The position numbers were made by a program, and so were the translations under genes. Positions 1-6,892 of a stretch of 22,790 bases of DNA are shown in pieces (positions within the stretch are counted from its first letter, which is position 1; each line of letters begins with the position of its first letter). This DNA comes from Mageeibacillus sp. UBA3708 (GTDB taxonomy: Bacteria; Bacillota; Clostridia; Saccharofermentanales; Saccharofermentanaceae). The notes beneath the pieces were generated by a model that had not been told where the DNA came from, did no database searches, and worked only from the letters and a program-made list of their open reading frames with translations. The stretch spans positions 1 through 22,790 of the forward strand of contig DFIB01000114.1 of the NCBI GenBank assembly GCA_002371375.1, written 5' to 3'.

Positions 1-142
1 CACAAAGTTACTGCGTGCGCAGCAAGCATGCTCCGGTAAGGCCGGTTTCGTTCACAAAGTTACTGCGTATGCAGCAAACATGTTCCGGTAAAGCAGGTTC
101 CATTCACAAAGTTACTGCGTACGTAGCAAGCCTGTTCCGGTA
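1..142. repeat. 52-bp direct tandem repeat, about 2.7 copies
   Basis: Units start at 1, 53 and 105, each with CACAAAGTTACTGCGT. Units 1 and 2 are both 52 bp and differ at 8 positions by eye. The third unit departs from the others after its TTCCGGTA. Each unit has a short dyad (CTGC-GTGC-GCAG in unit 1) and a CCGG. The array may continue to the left of the window. Its function is unknown. The spacing is too regular for chance, but no cas-like gene or spacer variety suggests CRISPR. Confidence 0.85.
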
Positions 143-318
143 TTATTATTTCGCGCAGATCCATCCAAAACAACAACCCGATGAAAGAATTTTAAAACTT
201 TGAACCATTCTTGATCTCACCTGTGTCCTATGGACATAAAAGCTATACAGGCGGTAAGAATTGCTCAGCCTGCAAAGCAGCACTATAATCTATGAGACAG
301 AGATTGGGGGAGGCAGTT
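143..318. other. Intergenic leader of the first sigma gene
   Basis: No gene is seen here. The stretch holds the ECF-type promoter candidate at 201-230 and the ribosome binding site GGGGGAGG at about 306-313, which fixes the start of the first sigma gene at 319. Confidence 0.6.
201..230 (+). promoter_or_regulatory. ECF-type promoter candidate of sigma paralogue 1
   Basis: TGAACC (201-206) and TGTCCTA (224-230) are separated by 17 nt. This resembles the ECF pattern of an AAC-type -35 and a GTC-type -10, and it is shared with the leaders of the two downstream paralogues. An alternative sigma-A reading is TGGACA (231-236), 18 nt, TAAGAA (255-260). Neither is proven, but the AACC/GTC pair is the better conserved of the two. 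Confidence 0.6.
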
Positions 319-2412
319 ATGCAGTACGATCCGGCAAAGACAGTTGAACTTATTAAGAAGTTCCAGGGCGGTGACAAAGAGGCGTTTAACGGGATATACG
401 AGGACACATACAGACTTGTATATAATGCGTGTTACGGAGTTCTCGGTAATGAGGACGATGCGCAGGATATTACGCAGGATACTTTCATACAGATATATAA
501 GAAGCTTGATACATTGCAGGATCCTTCGGCTTATGCCAAGTGGATGAAGCTTACCGCAACCAGGCTCGCGATCAATCACGTTACGCGTTCAGACAAGTTC
601 GAGACTGTTGAGGACGATACTGTTCTCGATGTATACAGCAATGACTGGAGCGAGTTCGACTCGCTGCCCGATTCGTTCATCGAGGAAGAGGAACAGAGGC
701 AGATCCTCGATGACATCCTCCGCAAGTCTCTGAGTGAAGTGCAGTATCAGACACTGTTCATGCACTTCTTTGATGAGATGAACATAGAGCAGATCGCCGA
801 TGCGATGAACTGTCCCTCCGGAACGGTCAAGACGAGACTGATGCATGCCAAGGCTAAGATAAGGAAGCCGCTCGAAAAGTATTTCGATCCCGGCAAGGCA
901 GTATATGCTGCTGTTCCGTTCCTCACGAGATTCTTTACTGCAAATGCCGTAAAGACCGGCATCCCGCCGATCGCAGTCCTCGGCATCCCCGGGGTCACCG
1001 GAACGGCAGGTTTGGCGGGCGCCGAAGCGGGCGTCAAGGGCGGATTCCTGTCGACAGTGGCAGGCAAGGTTATTGCGGGAGTTGCGGCCCTTGCGGTCAT
1101 CGGTGCGGCGGTGACGGTTGCAGTCGTTGTGAATAAGAAGGAAGAACCAAGGCAGAGTCCGGTTGTGACGGCTGAGACAAATGACAGTTCCGGCACTCAA
1201 TCTTCGGATATTGCAAATAATACAAGTAATATTGGTTCTCAGATCAAAATGGGTTATTATGCTGATTCCAACCTGGAGTGGATAGTCTTGGATGAGAATG
1301 ACAGCGAAGTGCTTTTGCTGTCCAAATATGCCATTGAACAGAAACCATATAATGATGAATTTGCGGATGTAACATGGGAAGAGTGTTCTTTGAGGCATTG
1401 GCTTAATGATGAATTCTATTCGACAGCATTCAACGACAGTGAGAAGAATTGTATTAAGATGACTACTGTCATAAATGGAGATAATCCTTTCAACGGTACT
1501 GAAGGAGGAAATGATACAGAAGACCGTGTATTCCTTTTGAGTATTGAAGAAGCTAACAGATATTTCGATTCAGACGAATCACGCATGGCGAAAGCAACGG
1601 AGCATGCAAAGACGAATGGAGTCGTGGTCTCAGTGGGTACCAGTGCCTGGTGGCTCAGGTCACCCGGTTGCGCAAGAAATATTGCAGCTGCTGTTTACTC
1701 GGGAGGAAACATGGAGAAGCGGGGCAGTGATGTTGCCATTAAGACACTGGGCGTCCGTCCGGCAATGTGGGTAAGCAAAGAATGTTTATCTGATGCCGGG
1801 AACAGATCTGCGCAGCCTTCCGCGGATGTTCCTTCAGATGTTTTTTCAGATGTCAAAACAGGTTCGATCGTTACATTCGGTAATTATGCTGGTGAAGATA
1901 TAGAATGGAAAGTGATAGATGAGAATGATGACAGTGTGCTCCTGCTGTCGCAGTATGTTCTTGATTTTAAGGCATATAACGATACCGATGCTAAAGTAAC
2001 ATGGGAGACATGCACACTGCGCAAATGGCTTAATGAGGACTTTATTAATACTTCATTCACTCCTGAAGAGATGGGCTCAATACAGCTCACTCATCTTGTA
2101 AATCCGGACAATCCTAACAGAGGAATATCAGGCGGAAATGACACTGATGACCGTGTGTTCATACTGAGTCTGGATGAGGTGTATAAATATTTCGGTGCGG
2201 AAGCTGACCGCCTCGCTAAGCCGACGGAACAAGCTCTCAGCGGGAAATCATCAGACGTGCTGTATAAGGGACATTGTTTCTGGTTAGTCAGGACTCCCGG
2301 ACAGAACAAAAACACTGTCAGCAGTATCAATTCGGAAGGTACACTTACTGACGGATGGGTTGTCTATAATGACAATACAGGTGTCCGCCCCGCTATGTGG
2401 GTAAGCAAGTAA
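319..2412 (+). CDS. Membrane-tethered ECF-like sigma factor with two DUF6273-like domains (paralogue 1)
   Basis: A 697-residue fusion. Sigma region 2 lies at about residues 20-65 (FNGIYEDTYRLVYNACYG, then DDAQDITQDTFIQIYKKL). Sigma region 4 lies at about 138-190, with the helix-turn-helix IEQIADAMNCPSGTVKTRL. A linker containing PFLTRFFTANA leads to one hydrophobic helix at about 251-271. A Ser/Thr-rich spacer and two repeats follow, at about 309-486 and 516-697. Each repeat has IEW.V.DEND, a W..C.LR.WLN core, GGNDT.DRVF.LS and a terminal GVRPAMWV. This matches DUF6273 from memory of the family. The start at 319 is chosen because GGGGGAGG lies just upstream; an in-frame ATG at 292 has no such site. 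Inferred topology is sigma inside and DUF6273 outside, so the protein could sense an envelope signal and control transcription without a separate anti-sigma factor. Neither the ligand nor any proteolytic release is visible. Confidence 0.88.
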   Translation: MQYDPAKTVELIKKFQGGDKEAFNGIYEDTYRLVYNACYGVLGNEDDAQDITQDTFIQIYKKLDTLQDPSAYAKWMKLTATRLAINHVTRSDKFETVEDDTVLDVYSNDWSEFDSLPDSFIEEEEQRQILDDILRKSLSEVQYQTLFMHFFDEMNIEQIADAMNCPSGTVKTRLMHAKAKIRKPLEKYFDPGKAVYAAVPFLTRFFTANAVKTGIPPIAVLGIPGVTGTAGLAGAEAGVKGGFLSTVAGKVIAGVAALAVIGAAVTVAVVVNKKEEPRQSPVVTAETNDSSGTQSSDIANNTSNIGSQIKMGYYADSNLEWIVLDENDSEVLLLSKYAIEQKPYNDEFADVTWEECSLRHWLNDEFYSTAFNDSEKNCIKMTTVINGDNPFNGTEGGNDTEDRVFLLSIEEANRYFDSDESRMAKATEHAKTNGVVVSVGTSAWWLRSPGCARNIAAAVYSGGNMEKRGSDVAIKTLGVRPAMWVSKECLSDAGNRSAQPSADVPSDVFSDVKTGSIVTFGNYAGEDIEWKVIDENDDSVLLLSQYVLDFKAYNDTDAKVTWETCTLRKWLNEDFINTSFTPEEMGSIQLTHLVNPDNPNRGISGGNDTDDRVFILSLDEVYKYFGAEADRLAKPTEQALSGKSSDVLYKGHCFWLVRTPGQNKNTVSSINSEGTLTDGWVVYNDNTGVRPAMWVSK

Positions 2413-2592
2413 AAATCCAAATAAAATCCTCCAAGAAATGAACCTTTCATCTATATCACTTGTCATATGGACGTAAACCGGTGAGTACGGTTATAATTTA
2501 ACAGTCAAGAAAGGTTAGAGTGAAGTTATGGATTATGATGCGCAGAGAATTGTTGATTCGATCAATAAGTTTCAAGCAGGTTCAGTGGAAGC
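2380..2592. repeat. Direct repeat copy A (3' end of paralogue 1 to 5' end of paralogue 2)
   Basis: This segment matches 4835-5047 without gaps over 213 bp, with about 16 differences counted by eye. It runs from the GGTGTCCGCC encoding the terminal GVRP motif, through the stop codon, promoter and leader, to codon 22 of the next gene. It shows that the cluster grew by tandem duplication. Confidence 0.9.
2439..2467 (+). promoter_or_regulatory. ECF-type promoter candidate of sigma paralogue 2
   Basis: TGAACC (2439-2444), 16 nt, TGTCATA (2461-2467). The elements match those at 201-230, where the surrounding leader has diverged, which argues for selection on them. A sigma-A alternative overlaps: TGGACG (2468-2473), 18 nt, TATAAT (2492-2497). 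Confidence 0.62.
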
Positions 2593-4867
2593 GTTCAACG
2601 ACATATACGAGGGTACATATAGGCTCGTATATTCGACATGTTACGGAATCATAAAGGATGAGGAAGACTCTCGAGATGTTACGCAGGATGCGTTCGTATA
2701 TATGTATGAGAAGCTGGATACACTTAACAATCCGTCCGCGTACGCGAAATGGATGAAACTGATAGCATCCGGCAGGGCACTGAACTTTGTGAAGCGCAAG
2801 GGCTACACCTATAACGTTGAAGATGATGTTGAGATGGATATGGCGCTTGCTGACTGGGAACAGTTCGATTCAATTCCGGAATCGTTTATAGAGGATGAGG
2901 AGAAGAAGCAGATAATCAATAAAGTTCTCAAAGAATCTTTGAGTGAGGTGCAGTACCAGACGATCTTTATGTATTATTTCGGAGAAATGCCTCTTGCCTC
3001 TATCGCTGAGACGATGAATTGTCCGGAAGGTACGGTTAAGACAAGACTTATGCACGCCAAGGCGAGATTCAGAGAGTCGCTTGAGGGGTATCTCGACGAT
3101 AACAAGCTTGTGCTTGCGGCGACGCCTTTCATGACGAGATTCTTTAATGCGAATGCTCCCAAAGTCAGCATTCCCTCGATTGCAGGACTCGGCATCCCTG
3201 GACTTGTCGGAACTGCCGGTATGGCGGGTGCCGGAGCAGGTTCTTCGTCTATCGGTTCGGGATTATCTGCCGCAGCTGATGCAGGTCAATCGGCGGCAGC
3301 AAATACGGCTCAGGTTGCAGGTGCCAATATAGGGCAGATAGCAGCGGGTGAATCAAGTCCTGCAGCTGCTGCAGAGGTAGGCCAGAAGGCTCTCGGAAAT
3401 ATGGGGACAAAATCTTCGGCTAAGTCTGCTCAGGCTGTCCAACAGTCCCCATTAGCAGTCAATTCTCCGGTATCTGATTCCGGCGTAAGCGCAGCTGGCA
3501 ATACAGGCAAGATAGTAGGCGCGCGAGGAGGCTTTCTGTCAACGGTGGCAGGCAAGATAACAATAGGAGGGCTGGCGCTTCTGTGTATCGGGACGATAGC
3601 TGCCGTAGGCGTTATAATCGCCGGCAAGGACAAGACTGAAGAAAGCACTTCAGCAACGGAGACAACAGTGACATCAGAGACAGGAGTGACAGGTGGTTCT
3701 TCCTCCTCAACCGATGATACAGCAGCGTCAAGAGCAAATGATGTGGCTCTTCATTCTGAAGTCAAGTTCGGTAATTTCGGAGGAGAAGATATAGAGTGGG
3801 TAGTGATAGACAAGAATGATGACGGATATATGCTCCTGTCCAAAAAATCGTTGTACTCCATGGCATATGATAAAGATCATTCCAGAAAATGGGAATCAAG
3901 TGACCTTCGCAGGTGGCTCAATAATGATTTCTATGATCAGGCTTTCAGCATGGAAGAAAAAAGGTTCATAAAAGAGACTGTCAATGAGAATCCTCCGCTC
4001 GGCGATGTTCCCGGTGAGGATCCGACGAGTGACCGTGTCTTTATATTGAGATCTGAAGAGAGTTCCAAGATACCTTACGAATATGAGTATGCAAAGCCCA
4101 CACAGTATGCAATAGATCACGGCATATGGACCAGTTCACACGGCAATACCGCCTATTGGCTGAGACCTGCTTTCTATACAAGTTATGAGTCGGATATGCC
4201 GGACCTGAACGTTGGCGGTGATGATGAGAACGGGAACCCTATAACGGGGGATTTTATTGGCGTCCGCCCCGTCATCTGGCATACATATGAACCGACCGAG
4301 GTTCCGGCTGAGGTCACGGAGATCCCGGATACTGTTACTTTCGGCAGATATGGCGGTGAAGATATCGAGTGGACAGTGATAGACGAGAATGAGAACGGGA
4401 AGCTTCTGCTGTCAAATAAAGCAATCGACAGAAGAAATTATAACGACAAGTATGGTGGAGCTACCACATGGGAGAAATGCTCACTGCGCAAATGGCTCAA
4501 CAACGACTTCTACGATCAGGCTTTCAGTTCTGATGAGAAGGGAAAGATATTGTTAACTAAGGTTCAGAATCCTGATAATCAGGTTTACGGTACTGAAGGA
4601 GGCAAGGATACTGAAGATCATATTTTCCTTTTAAGCACGGATGAAGTAAAAAAGTATCTGGACTCTGACGAATCCCGCAAACTCGCTCCCACAGACTATG
4701 CCCGTGCGCAGGGGTTAGACGGGTACTGCAACTGGTATTTAAGGACACCCGGACAATATCGCAACTGGGTCGCTTTAGTTCATGGGGACGGCAAAGTATC
4801 TGATGGCGGTTACTTTGCTTTTGACGGTAATTACGGTGTCCGCCCGGCAATGTGGGTAAGCAAGTAA
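2528..4867 (+). CDS. Membrane-tethered ECF-like sigma factor with two DUF6273-like domains (paralogue 2)
   Basis: A 779-residue paralogue of the preceding gene. Sigma region 2 is at about residues 24-64 (DSRDVTQDAFVYMYEKL). Region 4 is at about 138-192, with the helix-turn-helix LASIAETMNCPEGTVKTRL. The conserved PFMTRFFNANAPK block follows. Next comes a much longer Ala/Gln/Ser/Gly-rich linker (about 232-343) with imperfect repeats such as AAANTAQVAGANIGQIA. One hydrophobic helix sits at about 344-366, then a Ser/Thr spacer. DUF6273-like domains lie at about 411-588 and 601-779. The first of these is divergent: it has EDPTSDRVF in place of GGNDTDDRVF and ends GVRPVIW. The second is canonical and ends GVRPAMWV. 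The gene lies 115 nt after paralogue 1 and has its own ECF-type promoter, so the two may be expressed independently. The start is fixed by similarity to the next gene; the ribosome binding site (AAAGG, 13 nt upstream) is weak. The signal sensed is unknown. Confidence 0.88.
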   Translation: MDYDAQRIVDSINKFQAGSVEAFNDIYEGTYRLVYSTCYGIIKDEEDSRDVTQDAFVYMYEKLDTLNNPSAYAKWMKLIASGRALNFVKRKGYTYNVEDDVEMDMALADWEQFDSIPESFIEDEEKKQIINKVLKESLSEVQYQTIFMYYFGEMPLASIAETMNCPEGTVKTRLMHAKARFRESLEGYLDDNKLVLAATPFMTRFFNANAPKVSIPSIAGLGIPGLVGTAGMAGAGAGSSSIGSGLSAAADAGQSAAANTAQVAGANIGQIAAGESSPAAAAEVGQKALGNMGTKSSAKSAQAVQQSPLAVNSPVSDSGVSAAGNTGKIVGARGGFLSTVAGKITIGGLALLCIGTIAAVGVIIAGKDKTEESTSATETTVTSETGVTGGSSSSTDDTAASRANDVALHSEVKFGNFGGEDIEWVVIDKNDDGYMLLSKKSLYSMAYDKDHSRKWESSDLRRWLNNDFYDQAFSMEEKRFIKETVNENPPLGDVPGEDPTSDRVFILRSEESSKIPYEYEYAKPTQYAIDHGIWTSSHGNTAYWLRPAFYTSYESDMPDLNVGGDDENGNPITGDFIGVRPVIWHTYEPTEVPAEVTEIPDTVTFGRYGGEDIEWTVIDENENGKLLLSNKAIDRRNYNDKYGGATTWEKCSLRKWLNNDFYDQAFSSDEKGKILLTKVQNPDNQVYGTEGGKDTEDHIFLLSTDEVKKYLDSDESRKLAPTDYARAQGLDGYCNWYLRTPGQYRNWVALVHGDGKVSDGGYFAFDGNYGVRPAMWVSK

Positions 4868-5047
4868 AAATCCAAATAAAATTCTCCAAGAAATGAACCT
4901 TTCATCTATATCACTTGTCATATGGACGTAAACCGGTAAATACGGTCATAAATTATCAGACAAGAAAGGTTAGGATGAAGTTATGGATTATGATGCCCAG
5001 AGAAATGTTGATTCGATCAATAAGCTTCAGGAAGGTTCAGTGGAAGC
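4835..5047. repeat. Direct repeat copy B (3' end of paralogue 2 to 5' end of paralogue 3)
   Basis: Partner of 2380-2592 at a constant offset of 2455 bp with no gaps. Identity stops after GTGGAAGC at 5047, which is where the sigma-encoding part is missing from paralogue 3. Confidence 0.9.
4894..4922 (+). promoter_or_regulatory. ECF-type promoter candidate of the sigma-less paralogue
   Basis: TGAACC (4894-4899), 16 nt, TGTCATA (4916-4922), identical in these elements to the promoter of paralogue 2. The downstream sigma-A-like -10 found in paralogue 2 (TATAAT) is changed here to CATAAA, while the ECF-like elements are unchanged. That favours the ECF reading. Confidence 0.62.
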
Positions 5048-6536
5048 AGATACGGCTCAGGCCGCAGGTGCCAGTACAGGTAAAACGGTAGGCGCACGAG
5101 GAGGCTTTCTGTCAACGGTCACGGGCAAGGTGGTTGCAGCGATCGCAGCTGTTGCGGTCGTTGCAGCGGCAGTGACGGTGGCTGTAGTAGTGAACAAAAA
5201 GGATGAGCCTGCTGAGACGACAGTGGAGACGACGGTGGAATCGACGGAAACAGAAAGGACATATGAGGAGACTACAACAGAGACGACGGTCACGACTACG
5301 GCAACAACTGAGACCACCACATCATCGTTGCCCACAGCGGTTACACCGGTATCGTTTGACGTGGCCGTATATGGCAATTATGAGGGTAAACCTATCGAAT
5401 GGCTGGTATTAGACTCCAATGATTATGCCTATTTGCTATTGTCAAAAGACATAATCGATGTACAACGGTTCGACGACAATGGCACGAACTATGTTTGGGG
5501 CAGAGGTTCAATAAGGAACTGGCTTAATGTATTTGCCAATGCTGCTTTCACAAAGGAGCAAAGGACTAATGAAATATATTGTGAAATGTGCGTCACACCG
5601 GATGATCCTGTCAATGGAATGGGTGGTGACATCTATTCGGAAGAGACTGTTTTCTTGCTGAGTGTTGCAGATGTTAATAAGTATTTCCCTGATGAATCAT
5701 CTCGAATTGCAGGAGCGACATCTCATGCTATCGAGATGGATCGAGGTAGGCAGGGTGTCTACTTGTCATGGTGGCTCCGCGATACAAGCGAGAACGGTTA
5801 TCCAACCTATATCAACGGTGACGGCAGTATCTGCGGGACCGGCGGAGATGTGATGGATGCAGGATGCGGTGTCCGTCCCGCCATGTGGGTGGATAAGGAC
5901 GCGGTAAAGATTACTTCAGGTGGTGCGGATAAGCCTTCAACAGGTACCGTTACATACGGTGATCTGGTTCCGGATTCGAAGGGTATCGTCAAATTTGGTA
6001 CTTACTACAACAGAGATATCGAGTGGATGGTTCTTGATGAGACCGAGGACAGCATGCTCCTTATAACTAAAACCGCTATTGAAGCTAAGATGTATAATGA
6101 AGAACCTGATAAGGGTACGGTCTGGGAAGAATGTACTCTGAGACAGTGGCTTAACGGTGATTTCTTCAGCTCTGCCTTCAGTTCTTCCGAGCAGAACAGG
6201 ATCAACCTGACACATTTGGAGAATGCCGACAACCCGTCGAAAGGAACGGAAGCCGGCAACGATACAGATGACCATGTGTTCCTGCTGAGTGTGGACGAGG
6301 CAAAAAAATATTTCGATTCAGATAAAGCACGCAAGACAACGCTGGTGATCGACGGAAAGATGATGATATCCGTCAATTACGGAGCTTACTGTCAGTGGTA
6401 TCTGCGCACTCCCGGAAGCTTCAACGATATGGCAGCAATCGTTGACTACAATGGGGTTGTAAGTGAACGTGGAGTTGTTGCCTGGATAAACAATAACACC
6501 ATAGGTGTCCGCCCCGCCATCTGGGTGAAGAAGTAA
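4983..6536 (+). CDS. Sigma-less membrane-anchored DUF6273-like protein (paralogue 3)
   Basis: A 517-residue protein that keeps the first 22 residues of paralogue 2 (MDYDAQRNVDSINK and on) and then jumps straight to the juxtamembrane linker (ADTAQAAGASTGK, then GARGGFLSTV). Both sigma regions are missing. One hydrophobic helix lies at about residues 50-70, followed by a Thr/Glu-rich spacer (about 75-117). Two DUF6273-like domains follow at about 123-305 and 334-517, both ending GVRPA-W. The reading frame is open and the C-terminal domains are intact, so it does not look like a decaying pseudogene. Inferred roles are a decoy or competitor for the signal or partner of the two tethered sigma factors, or simply an effector of their regulon. 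It cannot itself direct RNA polymerase. Confidence 0.85.
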   Translation: MDYDAQRNVDSINKLQEGSVEADTAQAAGASTGKTVGARGGFLSTVTGKVVAAIAAVAVVAAAVTVAVVVNKKDEPAETTVETTVESTETERTYEETTTETTVTTTATTETTTSSLPTAVTPVSFDVAVYGNYEGKPIEWLVLDSNDYAYLLLSKDIIDVQRFDDNGTNYVWGRGSIRNWLNVFANAAFTKEQRTNEIYCEMCVTPDDPVNGMGGDIYSEETVFLLSVADVNKYFPDESSRIAGATSHAIEMDRGRQGVYLSWWLRDTSENGYPTYINGDGSICGTGGDVMDAGCGVRPAMWVDKDAVKITSGGADKPSTGTVTYGDLVPDSKGIVKFGTYYNRDIEWMVLDETEDSMLLITKTAIEAKMYNEEPDKGTVWEECTLRQWLNGDFFSSAFSSSEQNRINLTHLENADNPSKGTEAGNDTDDHVFLLSVDEAKKYFDSDKARKTTLVIDGKMMISVNYGAYCQWYLRTPGSFNDMAAIVDYNGVVSERGVVAWINNNTIGVRPAIWVKK

Positions 6537-6706
6537 ATGATAAGATTGCCAATGCACGGGTGATCCTATTGACCGGGGTGCATTGAACGACAGATGATAA
6601 CACCGAACAATTTGACCTGTTACACTGAAATCCGTTCAGTGCTGCAGGCCATTTTGTTCAGTGTTGTTTATAAACGTGTCAACTTAGGCAGTCTGCCGCA
6701 TATTCG

Positions 6707-6736
6707 ACAGGTGACCGGGTTGACCCGGTATCCTGT
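6707..6736. repeat. Strong inverted repeat around ACCGGGTTGACCCGGT
   Basis: The perfect core ACCGGGT-TG-ACCCGGT (6714-6729) is flanked by ACAGG and CCTGT, which extend the stem after two mismatches. It is followed by only three T on the plus strand, so it is a poor terminator by itself. It could be an operator, an RNA stabiliser or part of a complex terminator. Confidence 0.6.
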
Positions 6737-6758
6737 TTCCGAAGGAATTTAAAGATTT

Positions 6759-6836
6759 TTCCGAAGAAATTTCGGAAAGATTTCTGATTCTTGCGGAATC
6801 CGAAGGATTCCATTTTTCCCCGATATTTCTTCGGAA
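6759..6836. repeat. 17-nt inverted repeat enclosing a hairpin
   Basis: TTCCGAAGAAATTTCGG (6759-6775) and CCGATATTTCTTCGGAA (6820-6836) are reverse complements except at one position. The left arm can also fold on itself (CCGAA/TTCGG), so alternative structures are possible. The terminator-like hairpin 6795-6811 lies inside. Confidence 0.7.
6795..6817 (+). terminator. Rho-independent terminator, rightward
   Basis: GGAATCC-GAA-GGATTCC (7-bp perfect stem, GAA loop) followed by ATTTTT. It faces rightward and would end transcripts of the DUF6273 cluster about 260 nt after the last stop codon, before they run antisense into the minus-strand gene. Confidence 0.7.
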
Positions 6837-6892
6837 GGATTGCCGTTTTTCTTCGAAAACGGTGAAGGCAGACTGAGTGAGCAGGAGATAAC

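Larger units (their letters stand above)
6537..6892. other. Hairpin-rich convergent intergenic region
   Basis: No convincing gene in 356 nt. It holds at least six inverted repeats. These are AATGCAC/GTGCATT (6551-6584), CACTGAA/TTCAGTG (6623-6641), the long stem at 6707-6736, a 17-nt inverted repeat (6759-6775 with 6820-6836), the terminator hairpin at 6795-6817, and CCGTTTT/AAAACGG (6843-6862). The right half repeats the string TCCGAAG in several variants. Confidence 0.75.

Noticed and set aside
1..142. CRISPR array
   Set aside because: The units are contiguous 52-bp copies without unique spacers, and no cas gene is in the window.
15..203. Open frame of 62 codons over the left-edge repeats
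   Set aside because: It is formed by the 52-bp tandem repeat, has no ribosome binding site, and drifts out of the repeat into non-coding DNA. The repeat length is not a multiple of three, so the frame is not repeated.
589..1398. 269-codon minus-strand frame opposite the first sigma gene
   Set aside because: The plus strand encodes clear sigma and DUF6273 motifs. The reverse frame has no recognisable protein features.
1243..6536. Diversity-generating retroelement with DUF6273 as variable protein
   Set aside because: The GVRPAMW ending recalls C-type-lectin-like variable proteins, but there is no reverse transcriptase and no template/variable repeat pair with adenine-specific changes.
4983..6536. 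Paralogue 3 as a pseudogene
   Set aside because: The deletion is in frame, the promoter and ribosome binding region are kept, and both C-terminal domains are complete.
6551..6584. Terminator directly after the DUF6273 cluster
   Set aside because: AATGCAC/GTGCATT forms a hairpin but has no T-run after it. The hairpin at 6795-6817 is a better terminator.
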